Shown here: in pieces, positions 48,561 to 57,905 of the stretch
Numbering within the stretch: position 1 is the stretch's first letter
How the letters are laid out: every line of letters begins with the position of its first letter
Assembly (NCBI RefSeq): GCF_011045115.1
Contig: NZ_JAAKZG010000005.1
Location: forward strand, 310,001 to 374,000
Length of the DNA stretch: 64,000 nt
Source: Mesorhizobium zhangyense
GTDB lineage: Bacteria > Pseudomonadota > Alphaproteobacteria > Rhizobiales > Rhizobiaceae
Direction of reading: 5' to 3'
The notes under the pieces: generated by a model
What the model was told of the DNA's origin: nothing
The model's input: the letters and a program-made list of their open reading frames with translations, nothing else
The model's database searches: none
Translations under genes and position numbers: made by a program

Positions 48561-50363
48561 ATGGCTGAGACAGGGCGCAGCGCGGAGGAAGATCGCCGGC
48601 GTTCGCTGCAGCCGCTGCGACGGCTTTCGCCCTATATCTTGCGCTATCGCGGCATGGTGGCCGGTGCGTTGGTCTCGCTGGCAACCGCTGCCGGCGTGAC
48701 GCTGGCCCTGCCGATTGCCGTGCGCCGCATGATCGACCACGGCTTTTCCAACTCGGATTCCGGCTTCATCGCCAATTATTTCTCGATGCTGGTGGTGATG
48801 GCGGCGCTGCTCGCGCTGGCCTCGGCCTGCCGCTATTATTTCGTCATCACGCTGGGCGAGCGGGTGGTGGCGGATGTGCGCCGCGACGTTTTTTCCCATG
48901 TGACGAAGCTTTCGCCGTCCTTCTTCGACACGGCGCAGTCGGGCGAGATCATCTCGCGGCTGACGGCTGATACGACGCAGGTGAAATCGGCGGTCGGGGC
49001 AACGGCATCGGTGGCGCTGCGCAACGTCATTCTCGGCCTTGGCGCGGTCGGCATGATGGTGGTGACCAGCCCCAAGCTTTCCGGCCTCGTGCTCGTCGCC
49101 ATTCCCGTCATCGTGCTGCCGCTGGTCGCCTTCGGCCGCTCTGTGCGGCGCAAGTCGCGCGCGGCACAGGACACGCTTGCGGAAGCGACCGCCTATGCCA
49201 GCGAGCAGATCGGCGCGATGCGCATCCTGCAGGCCTTCACCAACGAGAAGCTGGTGACCGGGCGGTTTGCCAAGGCCGTGGACACGGCTTTCGAGGCGGC
49301 GCGGTCTTCGGTGTTTGCGCGGTCATTCCTGACCTTCTTTGCCATCTTCACCATTTTCGCTTCGGTGGTGGCGGTGCTGTGGTTCGGCTCTCGTGATGTG
49401 CTTGCGGGCACGCTGTCGGCCGGCACGCTGGGCCAATTCCTGCTCTATTCGGTGTTTGCCGCCGGCGCGCTCGGAGCGCTGTCGGAAGTGTGGGGCGAAC
49501 TGGCGCAGGCGGCAGGCGCGGCCGAGCGGCTGACCGAGATCCTGGCCGAGACGCCGGCAATCGCGGCACCTGCGAACCCGCTGCCCCTGCCCAAGCCGGC
49601 GCGGGGCCTTGTCGAGTTCCGTGACGTTTCCTTCGCCTATCCGGCGCGGCCTGACCGGCCGACGCTGCACGGCGTCAGTTTCACCATCAAGCCGGGCGAG
49701 ACGGTGGCCATCGTCGGGCCGTCGGGAGCCGGCAAGAGCACGATCTTCGCGCTGCTGCTGCGCTTTTACGATCCCGTTTCCGGTTCCATCCTGATCGACG
49801 GCGTCGACATCGCCAAGGCCGACCCGCAGGCAGTGCGCGACCGCACGGCGATCGTGCCGCAGGACGTCACCATCTTTGCGGCGACAGCGGGCGAGAATAT
49901 CGGCTTCGGCAGGCCCGGCGCCGCGCAGGCCGAGATCGAGGCGGCGGCCAAGGATGCGCTGGCCGACGAGTTCATCGAAAAGCTTAGCAACGGTTATGAC
50001 ACGCAGGTGGGCGAGCGTGGCGTCATGCTGTCGGGCGGCCAGCGCCAGCGCGTGGCGATCGCCCGCGCGATCCTGCGCGATGCGCCGATCCTGCTGCTCG
50101 ACGAGGCGACCTCGGCGCTCGACGCACAGAGCGAGACGCTGGTGCAGACCGCGCTCGAACGGCTAATGAAGGGCCGCACGACCATCGTCGTCGCGCACCG
50201 GCTGGCGACCGTGCTGAAGGCCGACCGCATCCTGGTGATGGATGGCGGGCGCATCGTCGAGGAAGGCACCCATCGCAGCCTCGTGCGCAAGGGCGGCGTC
50301 TATGCCGGACTGGCCAAGCTGCAGTTCGAGACGGGGGCGACGGCCTTCCAGGCTGCCGAGTAG
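48561..50363 (+). CDS. ABC transporter, transmembrane plus ATPase (MsbA/LmrA-like)
   Basis: From ATG 48561 it is 600 residues. Residues 25-320 hold six membrane helices, and 345-595 are the ATPase with Walker A GPSGAGKST, Q-loop, signature LSGGQRQR and Walker B ILLLDEATSALD. It is a homodimeric type IV exporter, maybe for lipids or drugs. It is placed divergent to rpmE, an order that is typical in Mesorhizobium. Confidence 0.94.
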   Translation: MAETGRSAEEDRRRSLQPLRRLSPYILRYRGMVAGALVSLATAAGVTLALPIAVRRMIDHGFSNSDSGFIANYFSMLVVMAALLALASACRYYFVITLGERVVADVRRDVFSHVTKLSPSFFDTAQSGEIISRLTADTTQVKSAVGATASVALRNVILGLGAVGMMVVTSPKLSGLVLVAIPVIVLPLVAFGRSVRRKSRAAQDTLAEATAYASEQIGAMRILQAFTNEKLVTGRFAKAVDTAFEAARSSVFARSFLTFFAIFTIFASVVAVLWFGSRDVLAGTLSAGTLGQFLLYSVFAAGALGALSEVWGELAQAAGAAERLTEILAETPAIAAPANPLPLPKPARGLVEFRDVSFAYPARPDRPTLHGVSFTIKPGETVAIVGPSGAGKSTIFALLLRFYDPVSGSILIDGVDIAKADPQAVRDRTAIVPQDVTIFAATAGENIGFGRPGAAQAEIEAAAKDALADEFIEKLSNGYDTQVGERGVMLSGGQRQRVAIARAILRDAPILLLDEATSALDAQSETLVQTALERLMKGRTTIVVAHRLATVLKADRILVMDGGRIVEEGTHRSLVRKGGVYAGLAKLQFETGATAFQAAE

Positions 50364-50565
50364 GATGCGCTGATATTCAGGCCATGACGGCCTGCAAATG
50401 GCGGCTTTCGCCTCGTCCTGACCTGAATCTCAACACATCCTGGGTGCGGCCAGAACCTACGCCTTCAAGACGACCCTGCGTCGATCGTGGCGATTGCCTT
50501 TTCCATGGCCGGTATGCTTCATTCCGGGGAAAAATTGGCATGGCTTTGCATAGCAGGGAAGATTC

Positions 50566-51444
50566 GTGGAAAATAATCCTCTTGTTGCGGCGTTTTTCGA
50601 TGAACGCACGTTTTCGGTCCAGTATGTCGTGGCCGATCCCGAGACGCGCAAATGCGCGATCATCGACCCGGTGTTGGATTTCGACGAAAAGTCCGGCGCG
50701 ACCGGCACCCGCAATGCCGACCGGCTGCTTGACCATATCGCTGCTGAAAAGCTGGAGCTGGCGTGGATTCTCGACACCCACCCCCATGCCGACCATTTTT
50801 CCGCCGCTTCCTATCTGAAGGCGAAGACCGGCGTGCCGACGGCGATCGGGGAGCGGATCATCGAGGTGCAGAAGCTGTGGCGCGATATCTATAATTGGCC
50901 GGAACTGGCGGTCGACGGATCGCAATGGGACCGGCTTTTTGCCGATGGCGACCGGTTCAGGATTGGCAATCTCGACGTTTCCGTCATGCACTCGCCGGGC
51001 CACACGCTGGCCTCGATCACCTATGTCGTCGGCGATGCGGCCTTCATCCATGACACGCTGTTCATGCCCGACAGCGGGTCGGCGCGAGCGGATTTTCCCG
51101 GCGGCAGCGCAAGCCGGCTGTGGCAGTCGATCCAGGCCATTCTGGCGCTGCCGGAGGACACGCGGCTGTTCACCGGCCATGATTATCAGCCGGGCGGGCG
51201 CGAACCGCGCTGGGAAAGCACGGTGGCGGAGCAGAAGTGCGGGAACAACCATCTGACGCAGAACCGCACCGAGGCCGAGTTCGTCGCCGTGCGCGAGGCG
51301 CGCGACAGGACGCTGCCGATGCCCAAGCTCATTCTTCATGCGCTGCAGGTCAACATCAACGGCGCGCGGCTGCCCGAGCCGGAAGCGAACGGCAAGCGCT
51401 ATCTGAAGTTTCCGCTGGATGCGCTGGATGGGGCGGTTTGGTGA
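50566..51444 (+). CDS. blh: MBL-fold persulfide dioxygenase-like (ETHE1/Blh)
   Basis: The 292-residue protein starts with GTG and AGGGA upstream. The MBL motif THPHADHFSAA, HSPGHTLASITYVVGD, FIHDTLFMPDSGSARADFPGGSASRLW and LFTGHDYQPGGREPRW are those of Blh/ETHE1 enzymes, which oxidise persulfides to sulfite. In many rhizobia this is with BigR and the YeeE pair; here no BigR is adjacent. Followed by repeat A3. Confidence 0.9.
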   Translation: MENNPLVAAFFDERTFSVQYVVADPETRKCAIIDPVLDFDEKSGATGTRNADRLLDHIAAEKLELAWILDTHPHADHFSAASYLKAKTGVPTAIGERIIEVQKLWRDIYNWPELAVDGSQWDRLFADGDRFRIGNLDVSVMHSPGHTLASITYVVGDAAFIHDTLFMPDSGSARADFPGGSASRLWQSIQAILALPEDTRLFTGHDYQPGGREPRWESTVAEQKCGNNHLTQNRTEAEFVAVREARDRTLPMPKLILHALQVNINGARLPEPEANGKRYLKFPLDALDGAVW

Positions 51445-51482
51445 GGGATTGAATGGGGCGGAGTATTGTTGCCTTGTGAGGT

Positions 51483-51634
51483 CCCCTCTCCGTCTCGGCT
51501 TCGCCGAGCCACCTCTCCCCCGCTTTGCGGGGGCGAGGAACCTAGGTTCTGCGAGGCCGCAGCGCTTCAGGACTTGGGTCCCTCGCCCCATGAAATGGGG
51601 AGAGGTGGCTCGGCGAAGCCGAGACGGAGAGGGG
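51483..51634. repeat. Palindromic repeat family A, copy A3
   Basis: 152 bases, with the same 38-base outer arms as A1 (one mismatch or none by eye). Core is forward, but the junction hairpins are swapped: H2 (CCCCCGCTTTGCGGGGG) at the left and H1 (CCCCATGAAATGGGG) at the right. It is between the MBL stop and the FAD dehydrogenase stop, 14 bases from the latter. Confidence 0.95.
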
Positions 51635-51647
51635 TCTTTATGCCCCG

Positions 51648-53300
51648 CTACCGTCCCGCATGCCTCCCGGCATTCCTGCCCGAAAAAATGCAGCCGCCCA
51701 GAAACGTCCCTTCAAGCGCGTTGTAGCCGTGATAGCCGCCGCCGCCAAAGCCGGCGACTTCGCCGGCCGCGTAAAGGCCGGGGATCGGCTCGCCGTTCTT
51801 GTCCAGCACCTGTGAGTCGAGATTGGTGTGCAGGCCGCCCAGCGTCTTGCGGGTCAGCACGTTGAGCCGCACGGCGATCAGCGGGCCGTTGGCCGGGTCG
51901 AGGATCTTGTGCGGCTTGGCGGTGCGGATCAGCTTGTCGCCGAGGTAGTTGCGCGCGCCGTTGATGGCGGTGATCTGCGCGTCCTTGGCGAAGGGGTTGT
52001 CGATCTCGCGGTCGCGCGCCTCGATCTGCATCAGCAAATGGTCATGGTCGATCAGTTTTTCGCCGGTCAGCGCGTTCATGGCCTCGACGAGGCCGCTGAG
52101 ATTGTCCCTGACGATGAAATCCTCGCCGTGCTGCTTGAAGGCCTCGACCGGCGGCGGCGCGCCCTTGGCCCGCCGGCTTTTCAGCACGGCAAGCCAGCTT
52201 TTCGAGGTGAAATCCGGGTTCTGTTCGGAGCCGGAAAGCGCGAATTCCTTCTTGATTATCTTCTGCGTCAGCACGAACCAGGAATAGTCGTAGCCGGTCG
52301 AAAGAATGTGTTTCAGCGTGCCCAGCGTGTCGAAGCCGGGCAGGTAAGGTGCCGGCAGGCGGTTGCCTTTCGCGTCGAACCATAGAGAGGATGGGCCGGG
52401 CAGGATGCGGATGCCATGGTTCGGCCAGATCGGCGCCCAGTTCTTGACGCCCTCGGTGTAGTGCCACATGCGGTCGCCATTGATGACCGCGCCGCCGGCA
52501 TCTTGCGTGATCGCGACCATGCGGCCATCGACGTGATGCGGTACGCCGGCGATCATGTTTTTCGGCGGCGGGCCGAGGCGATCCTTCGGCCAGTTCTTCC
52601 TGACCAGATCGAAATTGCCGCCGATGCCGCCGGAGGTGACGATGACGGCATTGGCGTTGAACTCGAACTCGCCGATGACGCCGCGCCCGGACTGCTGGCC
52701 GCGCTCGACCGTCGAGGGTTCGAGGATTTCACCGGCGACACCAGTGACCGCGCCCTTGATCTTGATCAGCCGGCTTGCCTGATGGCGGAATTTGAGCGCG
52801 ATGCGGCCGCTGGACACATGCTCGCGCACGCGGCGCACAAAAGGCTCCAGAACGCCGGGCCCGGTGCCCCAGGTGATGTGGAAGCGTGGCACCGAATTGC
52901 CGTGGCCATGCGCCAGCGCGCCGCCGCGCTCGGCCCAGCCGACGACCGGAAACCAGCGCATGCCCTGCGCATGAAGCCATGGCCGCATCTCGCCGGCGGC
53001 GAAATCGACGAAGGCTTCCGCGACCTTTCGCGGCCAGAAATCTTCCGCGCGGTCGAACTGCGCCGAGCCTAGCCAGTCCTGCATGGCGAGGTCGCGGCTG
53101 TCCTTGATGCGCAGCCGCCGCTGCTCGGGGCTGTCGACGAAGAATAGGCCGCCGAGCGACCAGAAGGCCTGCCCGCCAAGTGAGTTTTCGCCCTCCTGTT
53201 CGAGGATGATGACGCGCTTACCGGCATCGGCAAGCTCCGCCGCCGCCACCAGCCCGGCCAGCCCACCGCCAACGATGATCGCATCTGCCTGTTCTGCCAT
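51648..53300 (-). CDS. FAD-binding dehydrogenase (KstD/fumarate-reductase-like)
   Basis: The 550-residue protein begins MAEQADAIIVGGGLAGLVAA, the dinucleotide motif GGGLAGL, with ENSLGGQAFWSLGG. It then has VIVTSGGIGGNFDLVRKNWP and a closing GLYAAGEVAGFGGGGYHGYNALEGTFLGGCIFSGR, the FAD-binding 2 domain. It is close to ketosteroid or flavocytochrome types. The substrate is unknown. A3 and A4 flank it. Confidence 0.9.
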   Translation of the reverse strand: MAEQADAIIVGGGLAGLVAAAELADAGKRVIILEQEGENSLGGQAFWSLGGLFFVDSPEQRRLRIKDSRDLAMQDWLGSAQFDRAEDFWPRKVAEAFVDFAAGEMRPWLHAQGMRWFPVVGWAERGGALAHGHGNSVPRFHITWGTGPGVLEPFVRRVREHVSSGRIALKFRHQASRLIKIKGAVTGVAGEILEPSTVERGQQSGRGVIGEFEFNANAVIVTSGGIGGNFDLVRKNWPKDRLGPPPKNMIAGVPHHVDGRMVAITQDAGGAVINGDRMWHYTEGVKNWAPIWPNHGIRILPGPSSLWFDAKGNRLPAPYLPGFDTLGTLKHILSTGYDYSWFVLTQKIIKKEFALSGSEQNPDFTSKSWLAVLKSRRAKGAPPPVEAFKQHGEDFIVRDNLSGLVEAMNALTGEKLIDHDHLLMQIEARDREIDNPFAKDAQITAINGARNYLGDKLIRTAKPHKILDPANGPLIAVRLNVLTRKTLGGLHTNLDSQVLDKNGEPIPGLYAAGEVAGFGGGGYHGYNALEGTFLGGCIFSGRNAGRHAGR

Positions 53301-53419
53301 CCTGCTCCCCTCCCAAGGCAGCTTGTTGCCGTGGGCAGTTTGGGGGAATGGTTTTCGAGATCAAGGGGGAAATTCAGGGAGAGGGAGTGACGGTGGGGAA
53401 GGGGTGGAAAAGGAAGAGG

Positions 53420-53566
53420 CCCCTCTCCGTCGCGCTTCGCGCGCCACCTCTCCCCATTTCATGGGGCGAGGAACCTAGGTTCTGCAAGGTAGCAACGCCT
53501 CAGGACTTGGGTTCCTCGCCCCGCTTGCGGGGAAAGGTGGCTCGGGGAAGCCGAGACGGAGAGGGG
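53420..53566. repeat. Palindromic repeat family A, copy A4
   Basis: 147 bases. H1-core-H2 order, forward core. The left arm mini-hairpin is CGCGC-TTC-GCGCG in place of the usual CTCGGC-TTC-GCCGAG, so both sides of the small stem changed together while the pairing with the right arm was lost. It is 36 bases from the M32 carboxypeptidase stop. Confidence 0.95.
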
Positions 53567-53601
53567 AACTTCCAGTGGGATGCCAGCCTCCGCCGTCTAC
53601 C

Positions 53602-55086
53602 TCACGCCCCGTACCGTTCCTTCAAATGGCTCGTGAAATACGCCGCATTCAGCTTCTCACCGGTGGCGCGTTCCATGATTTCCGGCGTCGAAAAGCGCGA
53701 AGCCTGCGACCAGATGTTTTGTCGCCGCCAGTCGGTGACGGCGTCGAACCTGCCCTTGGCGACATCGTCATTGACGGCGGGATGCTGCTTTTCCAGTGCT
53801 GCCCATTGCTGCGCGGCCATCATGGCGCCGAGGGTGTAGGAGGGGAAATAGCCGAAGGCGCCGCCTGGCCAGTGCACGTCCTGCATCGGGCCGTCCTGCG
53901 GCGTGTCGATGGTGGACAGGCCGAGATAGTCGCGCATCTTGGCATCCCAGGCTTCCGGCAGATCGACGGCGTTGAGCTTGCCCGAAACCAGATCCTGTTC
54001 CAGTTCGAAGCGCAGGATGACATGCAGGGGATAGGTCACCTCGTCGGCATCGACGCGGATCAGGCCGGGCTTGACCAGATGGACATGGGGCAGGATGTCA
54101 GCCTTGCTCCAGCTTTCGCCGAGATGCTGCTCGACCAGCGGCAGTGCCCAGTCCCAGAAGGCCGGGTTGCGACCGAGCTGCTTTTCCACGAACAGGCTCT
54201 GGCTCTCATGCATGGCCATGCCGCGCGCCTTGCCGAGCGGCCAGTGCGACCATTGCTTGGGCAGGTTCTGCTCATACATGGCGTGGCCGGTCTCGTGCAG
54301 CACGCCCATAAGCGACGACAGGAATTCGGTCGTCTTGTAGCGCGTGGTGATGCGTACGTCGCTCGGCACGCCGCCGCAGAAGGGGTGATGCGAAACCGAG
54401 AGGCTGCCATGGGTGAGGTCGAAGCCGACCGCCGCCATCATGGCAAGGCCAAGCTCGCGCTGGCGCTCGATGGCATAGACGCCGGACAGCGGCCGCAGCG
54501 GCGTCTTGGCCAGCCGCTCCTCCTGCACCGCGAGCGCTTCCGGCACGAAGCCCTTGAGGAAGGTCTTCAGCTCGGACAAGACCGGCGTGATGTCGGCAGC
54601 GCGATGGCCGGGGTCGTATTGCTCCATCAGCGCATCGTAAGGAGCGAGGCCGAGTGCTTCGGCGCGCATCGCGGCCTCCTCGCGCACCAGCGCGATGACG
54701 CCTTCCAGCGCTGGCAGGAAGCCTGCCCAATCGTTCTTGGCGCGCAGGTCGCGCCAGAGCTGCTCGCAACGCATGCGCGCCGTGGTCTGGCGCTCGACGA
54801 ACTCGGTCGGCAGGCAGGTCATGTTGGTGTATTGCCGCCGGAATTCGCGCAACGCCGTCTGCTGTTCCTCGCTGAGCGTTTCGCCTTCGGCTGCTTCGAT
54901 CCAGTCGGCAATCTCGGGCGCTGTCGCCTGGCGGTGATGCATGCCGGCAAGGGCCGCCATCGCCTCGGCCCGCTTCTCGCCGCCGCCGACAGCCATGTGG
55001 GTGGCTTCGTCCGCACCGAGAATGGCAAGCGCATGCTCCAGCGCTTCGAGCTTGTGGCCGAGTTGGTCGAGTTTGGTGAAAGACAT
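53602..55086 (-). CDS. Carboxypeptidase M32 (Taq-type)
   Basis: The 494-residue zinc carboxypeptidase has LHETGHAMYEQNLP (HExxH, about residues 263-267), HESQSLFVEK about 30 residues later, and IRVDADEVTYPLHVILRFELEQDLV, the M32 signature. It removes C-terminal residues from peptides. It is cytosolic. Repeats A4 follows the gene. Confidence 0.96.
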   Translation of the reverse strand: MSFTKLDQLGHKLEALEHALAILGADEATHMAVGGGEKRAEAMAALAGMHHRQATAPEIADWIEAAEGETLSEEQQTALREFRRQYTNMTCLPTEFVERQTTARMRCEQLWRDLRAKNDWAGFLPALEGVIALVREEAAMRAEALGLAPYDALMEQYDPGHRAADITPVLSELKTFLKGFVPEALAVQEERLAKTPLRPLSGVYAIERQRELGLAMMAAVGFDLTHGSLSVSHHPFCGGVPSDVRITTRYKTTEFLSSLMGVLHETGHAMYEQNLPKQWSHWPLGKARGMAMHESQSLFVEKQLGRNPAFWDWALPLVEQHLGESWSKADILPHVHLVKPGLIRVDADEVTYPLHVILRFELEQDLVSGKLNAVDLPEAWDAKMRDYLGLSTIDTPQDGPMQDVHWPGGAFGYFPSYTLGAMMAAQQWAALEKQHPAVNDDVAKGRFDAVTDWRRQNIWSQASRFSTPEIMERATGEKLNAAYFTSHLKERYGA

Positions 55087-55181
55087 GGCTGCTCCGGAGT
55101 TTTTTGGAAGGCGGGAGAGGACACCAAGTCGGGCGCGATCGCAAGCCGGATGCGAAGATCGAGGAAGCTTCCGGAATTATC

Positions 55182-57779
55182 CTAGCCTGGGAAATTCCAA
55201 ATGGAGAGCGTCATGACCGCACATGCTGCAATTCCGAAAACGTCCCACCGGGAGACTCTCGAATTTCTTGCTTCATTCTCGGGCATAGGCTCGTTCAGCC
55301 GGTTGATCATGATCAGCAGGGGAAGCGGAGCTAAAGACTGTATGGCGGTTCCGGCACCATCCCACCACAACGGCGTAGTGTCCTGGCCGAACACGATTTC
55401 CGGAGTGAGGTCGACAAGCCAAACAGCAAGGAACGTGACGGTGCCGATAACGATCGTCCATAGTGGAAGCTTTCTACCGGCCATCTGCTTGTCAACGTCC
55501 AAAAAAGCCGGGATCAGCCAGAATGGAAGGAAGACGGCGCGCCAGAAGGGCCACGTTTTCAATCCGGAGTTCGCGCGCTTCTGCCGAAAGGCTCGCCATG
55601 CCCAGAGCAAATTATAAATACCCAGGCTGAGCAGCGACATGACAGTGAATTTTTTGATCGACATCGGCCAATAGTGCTGGTCGTTCGGCAGGATCTGCTT
55701 CTTTGCTTCGCGTATGATCATGGCAACGAAACAAACTAGGGATACCAGGATGCCTGTTACAGTGACGAAGCGCAGAGTTGAGTCTTCCGCGCTGGGTGCG
55801 ATAGCGCCTGTCTGGGTAAAATCGTAATTCCATTGAATATTGCGGTTCACGTCATCGGCCGCTTTGAGATAGTCGACAATTCGTGCAGCCGGGACCTTGT
55901 CCACCAGCGTCTTGTAGTTCCAGTCGATTTCAAGTTCGGTGGGCGTATTCGAGTAGCTGATCTTGAACGAAAGCTCCGGCGTCAGGACGTCGCCATCTTG
56001 CGGCCCGGTAAATCTCGTTTTCAAGTTCGTGACGATCACCTTGTGATGCTTGTAAGTAGGGCTCCCAAGCCAGACCGGCCCGATGCGGCCGACCATTGTC
56101 GGCGTCGGCAGATTGGAGACGCCTACATCGGCTTTGAGCGGGAATTTCTTGTTCAGGTCATTTGCCTGCAAGGCCGTCGCGGCCAATTCGTAAGCCTCCT
56201 TTACGGAAACGATGTTTCGATCCCGGTCATCCTTGGTTTCGAGCGCAGCGACGCTTTTCAGCCCAGGATACTGCTTGCTGTAATATTGCAGATAGTCGTC
56301 GCCCATCTTGGACAAGGCTTCGCCTGCAAGTTTTCGGCGCATGCCATCAGCGTCGGCATCGATGTAAGTAGTGGTGACCGTGAGCTTGAGAGGATCGCTG
56401 TCCTGCTTGGGGAACTCAAAACGCTCCACGACCGAAGTTGTCGGCTTGGCGGGTTCCGGCTGAAGCATTTTCTCCAATGCGGCCGTCGAGGATACTAAGG
56501 GCAGCGCGAAGCCGTAGTCCGGCTGGGAAAGGTTCTCAATCCTGCCACCTTGAAGGTAGGAGGTCGCATCCAGCCAATAGATGCGCTCGCCGATGACGGC
56601 TTTGACGATTGCATGATCGAAGGCCCGCAAGGAGGGAAGCCGCTGATACAGCGCCCTGCCTTCGTCAAGATCGGCAAGGGAAACGTAAGCCTCGATGCCG
56701 AGATGCCTGAGCGCTGAGGTCAGCAGCAGCGCCTTGTCCTTGCAGTCGCCGAAGCCGCTTGCCAAGACGGTTTCCGGGCTCCGTGGTATGTAGGAACCGG
56801 CGCCGATCGACAGGCTGACATAGCGTATCTCGTCCTGCACCAGCCGGAACGCCTCGACCATGCGGTCTTCCGGCTTGGGATATTGCGCGGCGATGCGCGC
56901 GAGCTTGTCCGTAAATTCCTTCGGGAAGACGGTCGCAGGCTGATAGTAAGGCAGGATCGCGTCTACGACGTCCTGCCAGTTTGCGGTCGAGGAAATTTCA
57001 ACTATCCCCTGGTTGGGATAGTCGACCGGCAAATTGTCTTCCCATTTGATCGGGGCGGGATTCGAAACCTTCCAAGCGTAGACGGTATCCTCACCACTGA
57101 CCGTGATCGAAGGTTTGATGCCTGTTGCGGTTGGACGTATTTGAAGTGGCTGTGAGGTTGGCCAGACAATCTTTTCGTGAACGAGGGCCACAGGCTCCGT
57201 CCATTCAGTCAAAAACTGTTCGATGAACAGATCTGGGCCGACAATCGGTGTGACTTCGTAGGTCGCGGCATAGTCCACGATATCGCCAACACGCACGTCC
57301 TCGATGTTGACATGGGCAGTCAGCCTGCCGTCGAAGATGCCCTTCTCGGAATCCCTTTCGCGGCGATAAACATCGAACTTCACATCAGGTAGCCGGTCCA
57401 GAACGACACCGTCGCGAATCACGTGAAGGCGGTTCAAAGTTACCTTGTGGCGTGATGGATCGAATTCCAAATCCATGCCGGCGCCTCTCTCCAGACCAGG
57501 TCGATCGACGATCTGATAGGCATAGCGGTCGAACCTCGTGAAGCCGTTGGTGCGATGTTTGTATTGGTAGTCCGACAGAAGATTTGAAATTCCGTTTTTG
57601 ATTCTGTCGCGATAAGCCGGATCCGCCTTGGGGAGATCGACGAATTCAACCCAGCCTTCTGCCGGTCCCTTGGCTACCTGGTCGTCAGCCGCCGCCGGCC
57701 CGCCCAAGGCAAAAGATGAAACGGTGAAAACGACACAACACAAAACTGCCCGCAGGCTACAACGGAACCCTGACTGCAT
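55182..57779 (-). CDS. DUF3857 / transglutaminase-like protein with a C-terminal membrane part
   Basis: ATG 57779 with GGGAAATT before it gives an 865-residue protein. Signal peptide (1-32), a DUF3857 domain (about 60-230), a transglutaminase core with GDCKDKALLL (Cys at about 345), FDHAIV (His about 388) and YWLDATS (Asp about 402), and a C-terminal part of five or more membrane helices. It should be a membrane-bound thiol-protease or transamidase-like enzyme. GC is visibly lower than in its neighbours (about 55% in sampled lines), which suggests transfer. No neighbour hints at the role. Confidence 0.85.
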   Translation of the reverse strand: MQSGFRCSLRAVLCCVVFTVSSFALGGPAAADDQVAKGPAEGWVEFVDLPKADPAYRDRIKNGISNLLSDYQYKHRTNGFTRFDRYAYQIVDRPGLERGAGMDLEFDPSRHKVTLNRLHVIRDGVVLDRLPDVKFDVYRRERDSEKGIFDGRLTAHVNIEDVRVGDIVDYAATYEVTPIVGPDLFIEQFLTEWTEPVALVHEKIVWPTSQPLQIRPTATGIKPSITVSGEDTVYAWKVSNPAPIKWEDNLPVDYPNQGIVEISSTANWQDVVDAILPYYQPATVFPKEFTDKLARIAAQYPKPEDRMVEAFRLVQDEIRYVSLSIGAGSYIPRSPETVLASGFGDCKDKALLLTSALRHLGIEAYVSLADLDEGRALYQRLPSLRAFDHAIVKAVIGERIYWLDATSYLQGGRIENLSQPDYGFALPLVSSTAALEKMLQPEPAKPTTSVVERFEFPKQDSDPLKLTVTTTYIDADADGMRRKLAGEALSKMGDDYLQYYSKQYPGLKSVAALETKDDRDRNIVSVKEAYELAATALQANDLNKKFPLKADVGVSNLPTPTMVGRIGPVWLGSPTYKHHKVIVTNLKTRFTGPQDGDVLTPELSFKISYSNTPTELEIDWNYKTLVDKVPAARIVDYLKAADDVNRNIQWNYDFTQTGAIAPSAEDSTLRFVTVTGILVSLVCFVAMIIREAKKQILPNDQHYWPMSIKKFTVMSLLSLGIYNLLWAWRAFRQKRANSGLKTWPFWRAVFLPFWLIPAFLDVDKQMAGRKLPLWTIVIGTVTFLAVWLVDLTPEIVFGQDTTPLWWDGAGTAIQSLAPLPLLIMINRLNEPMPENEARNSRVSRWDVFGIAACAVMTLSIWNFPG

Positions 57780-57905
57780 AATTTCCCACACCAACCCCTA
57801 GTTGATAATGTTTTCCAAGCTTCGAGGGAAATGTAAAGCTGGTCCGAGTGCCGATGGCGTTCAGCGCCAAGCCGGACAGTGAAGAAACGTCCACGGGAGG
57901 GGTAA

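Noticed and set aside
53575-55185. 536-residue plus-strand frame
   Set aside because: Antisense of the M32 carboxypeptidase with intact zinc site.
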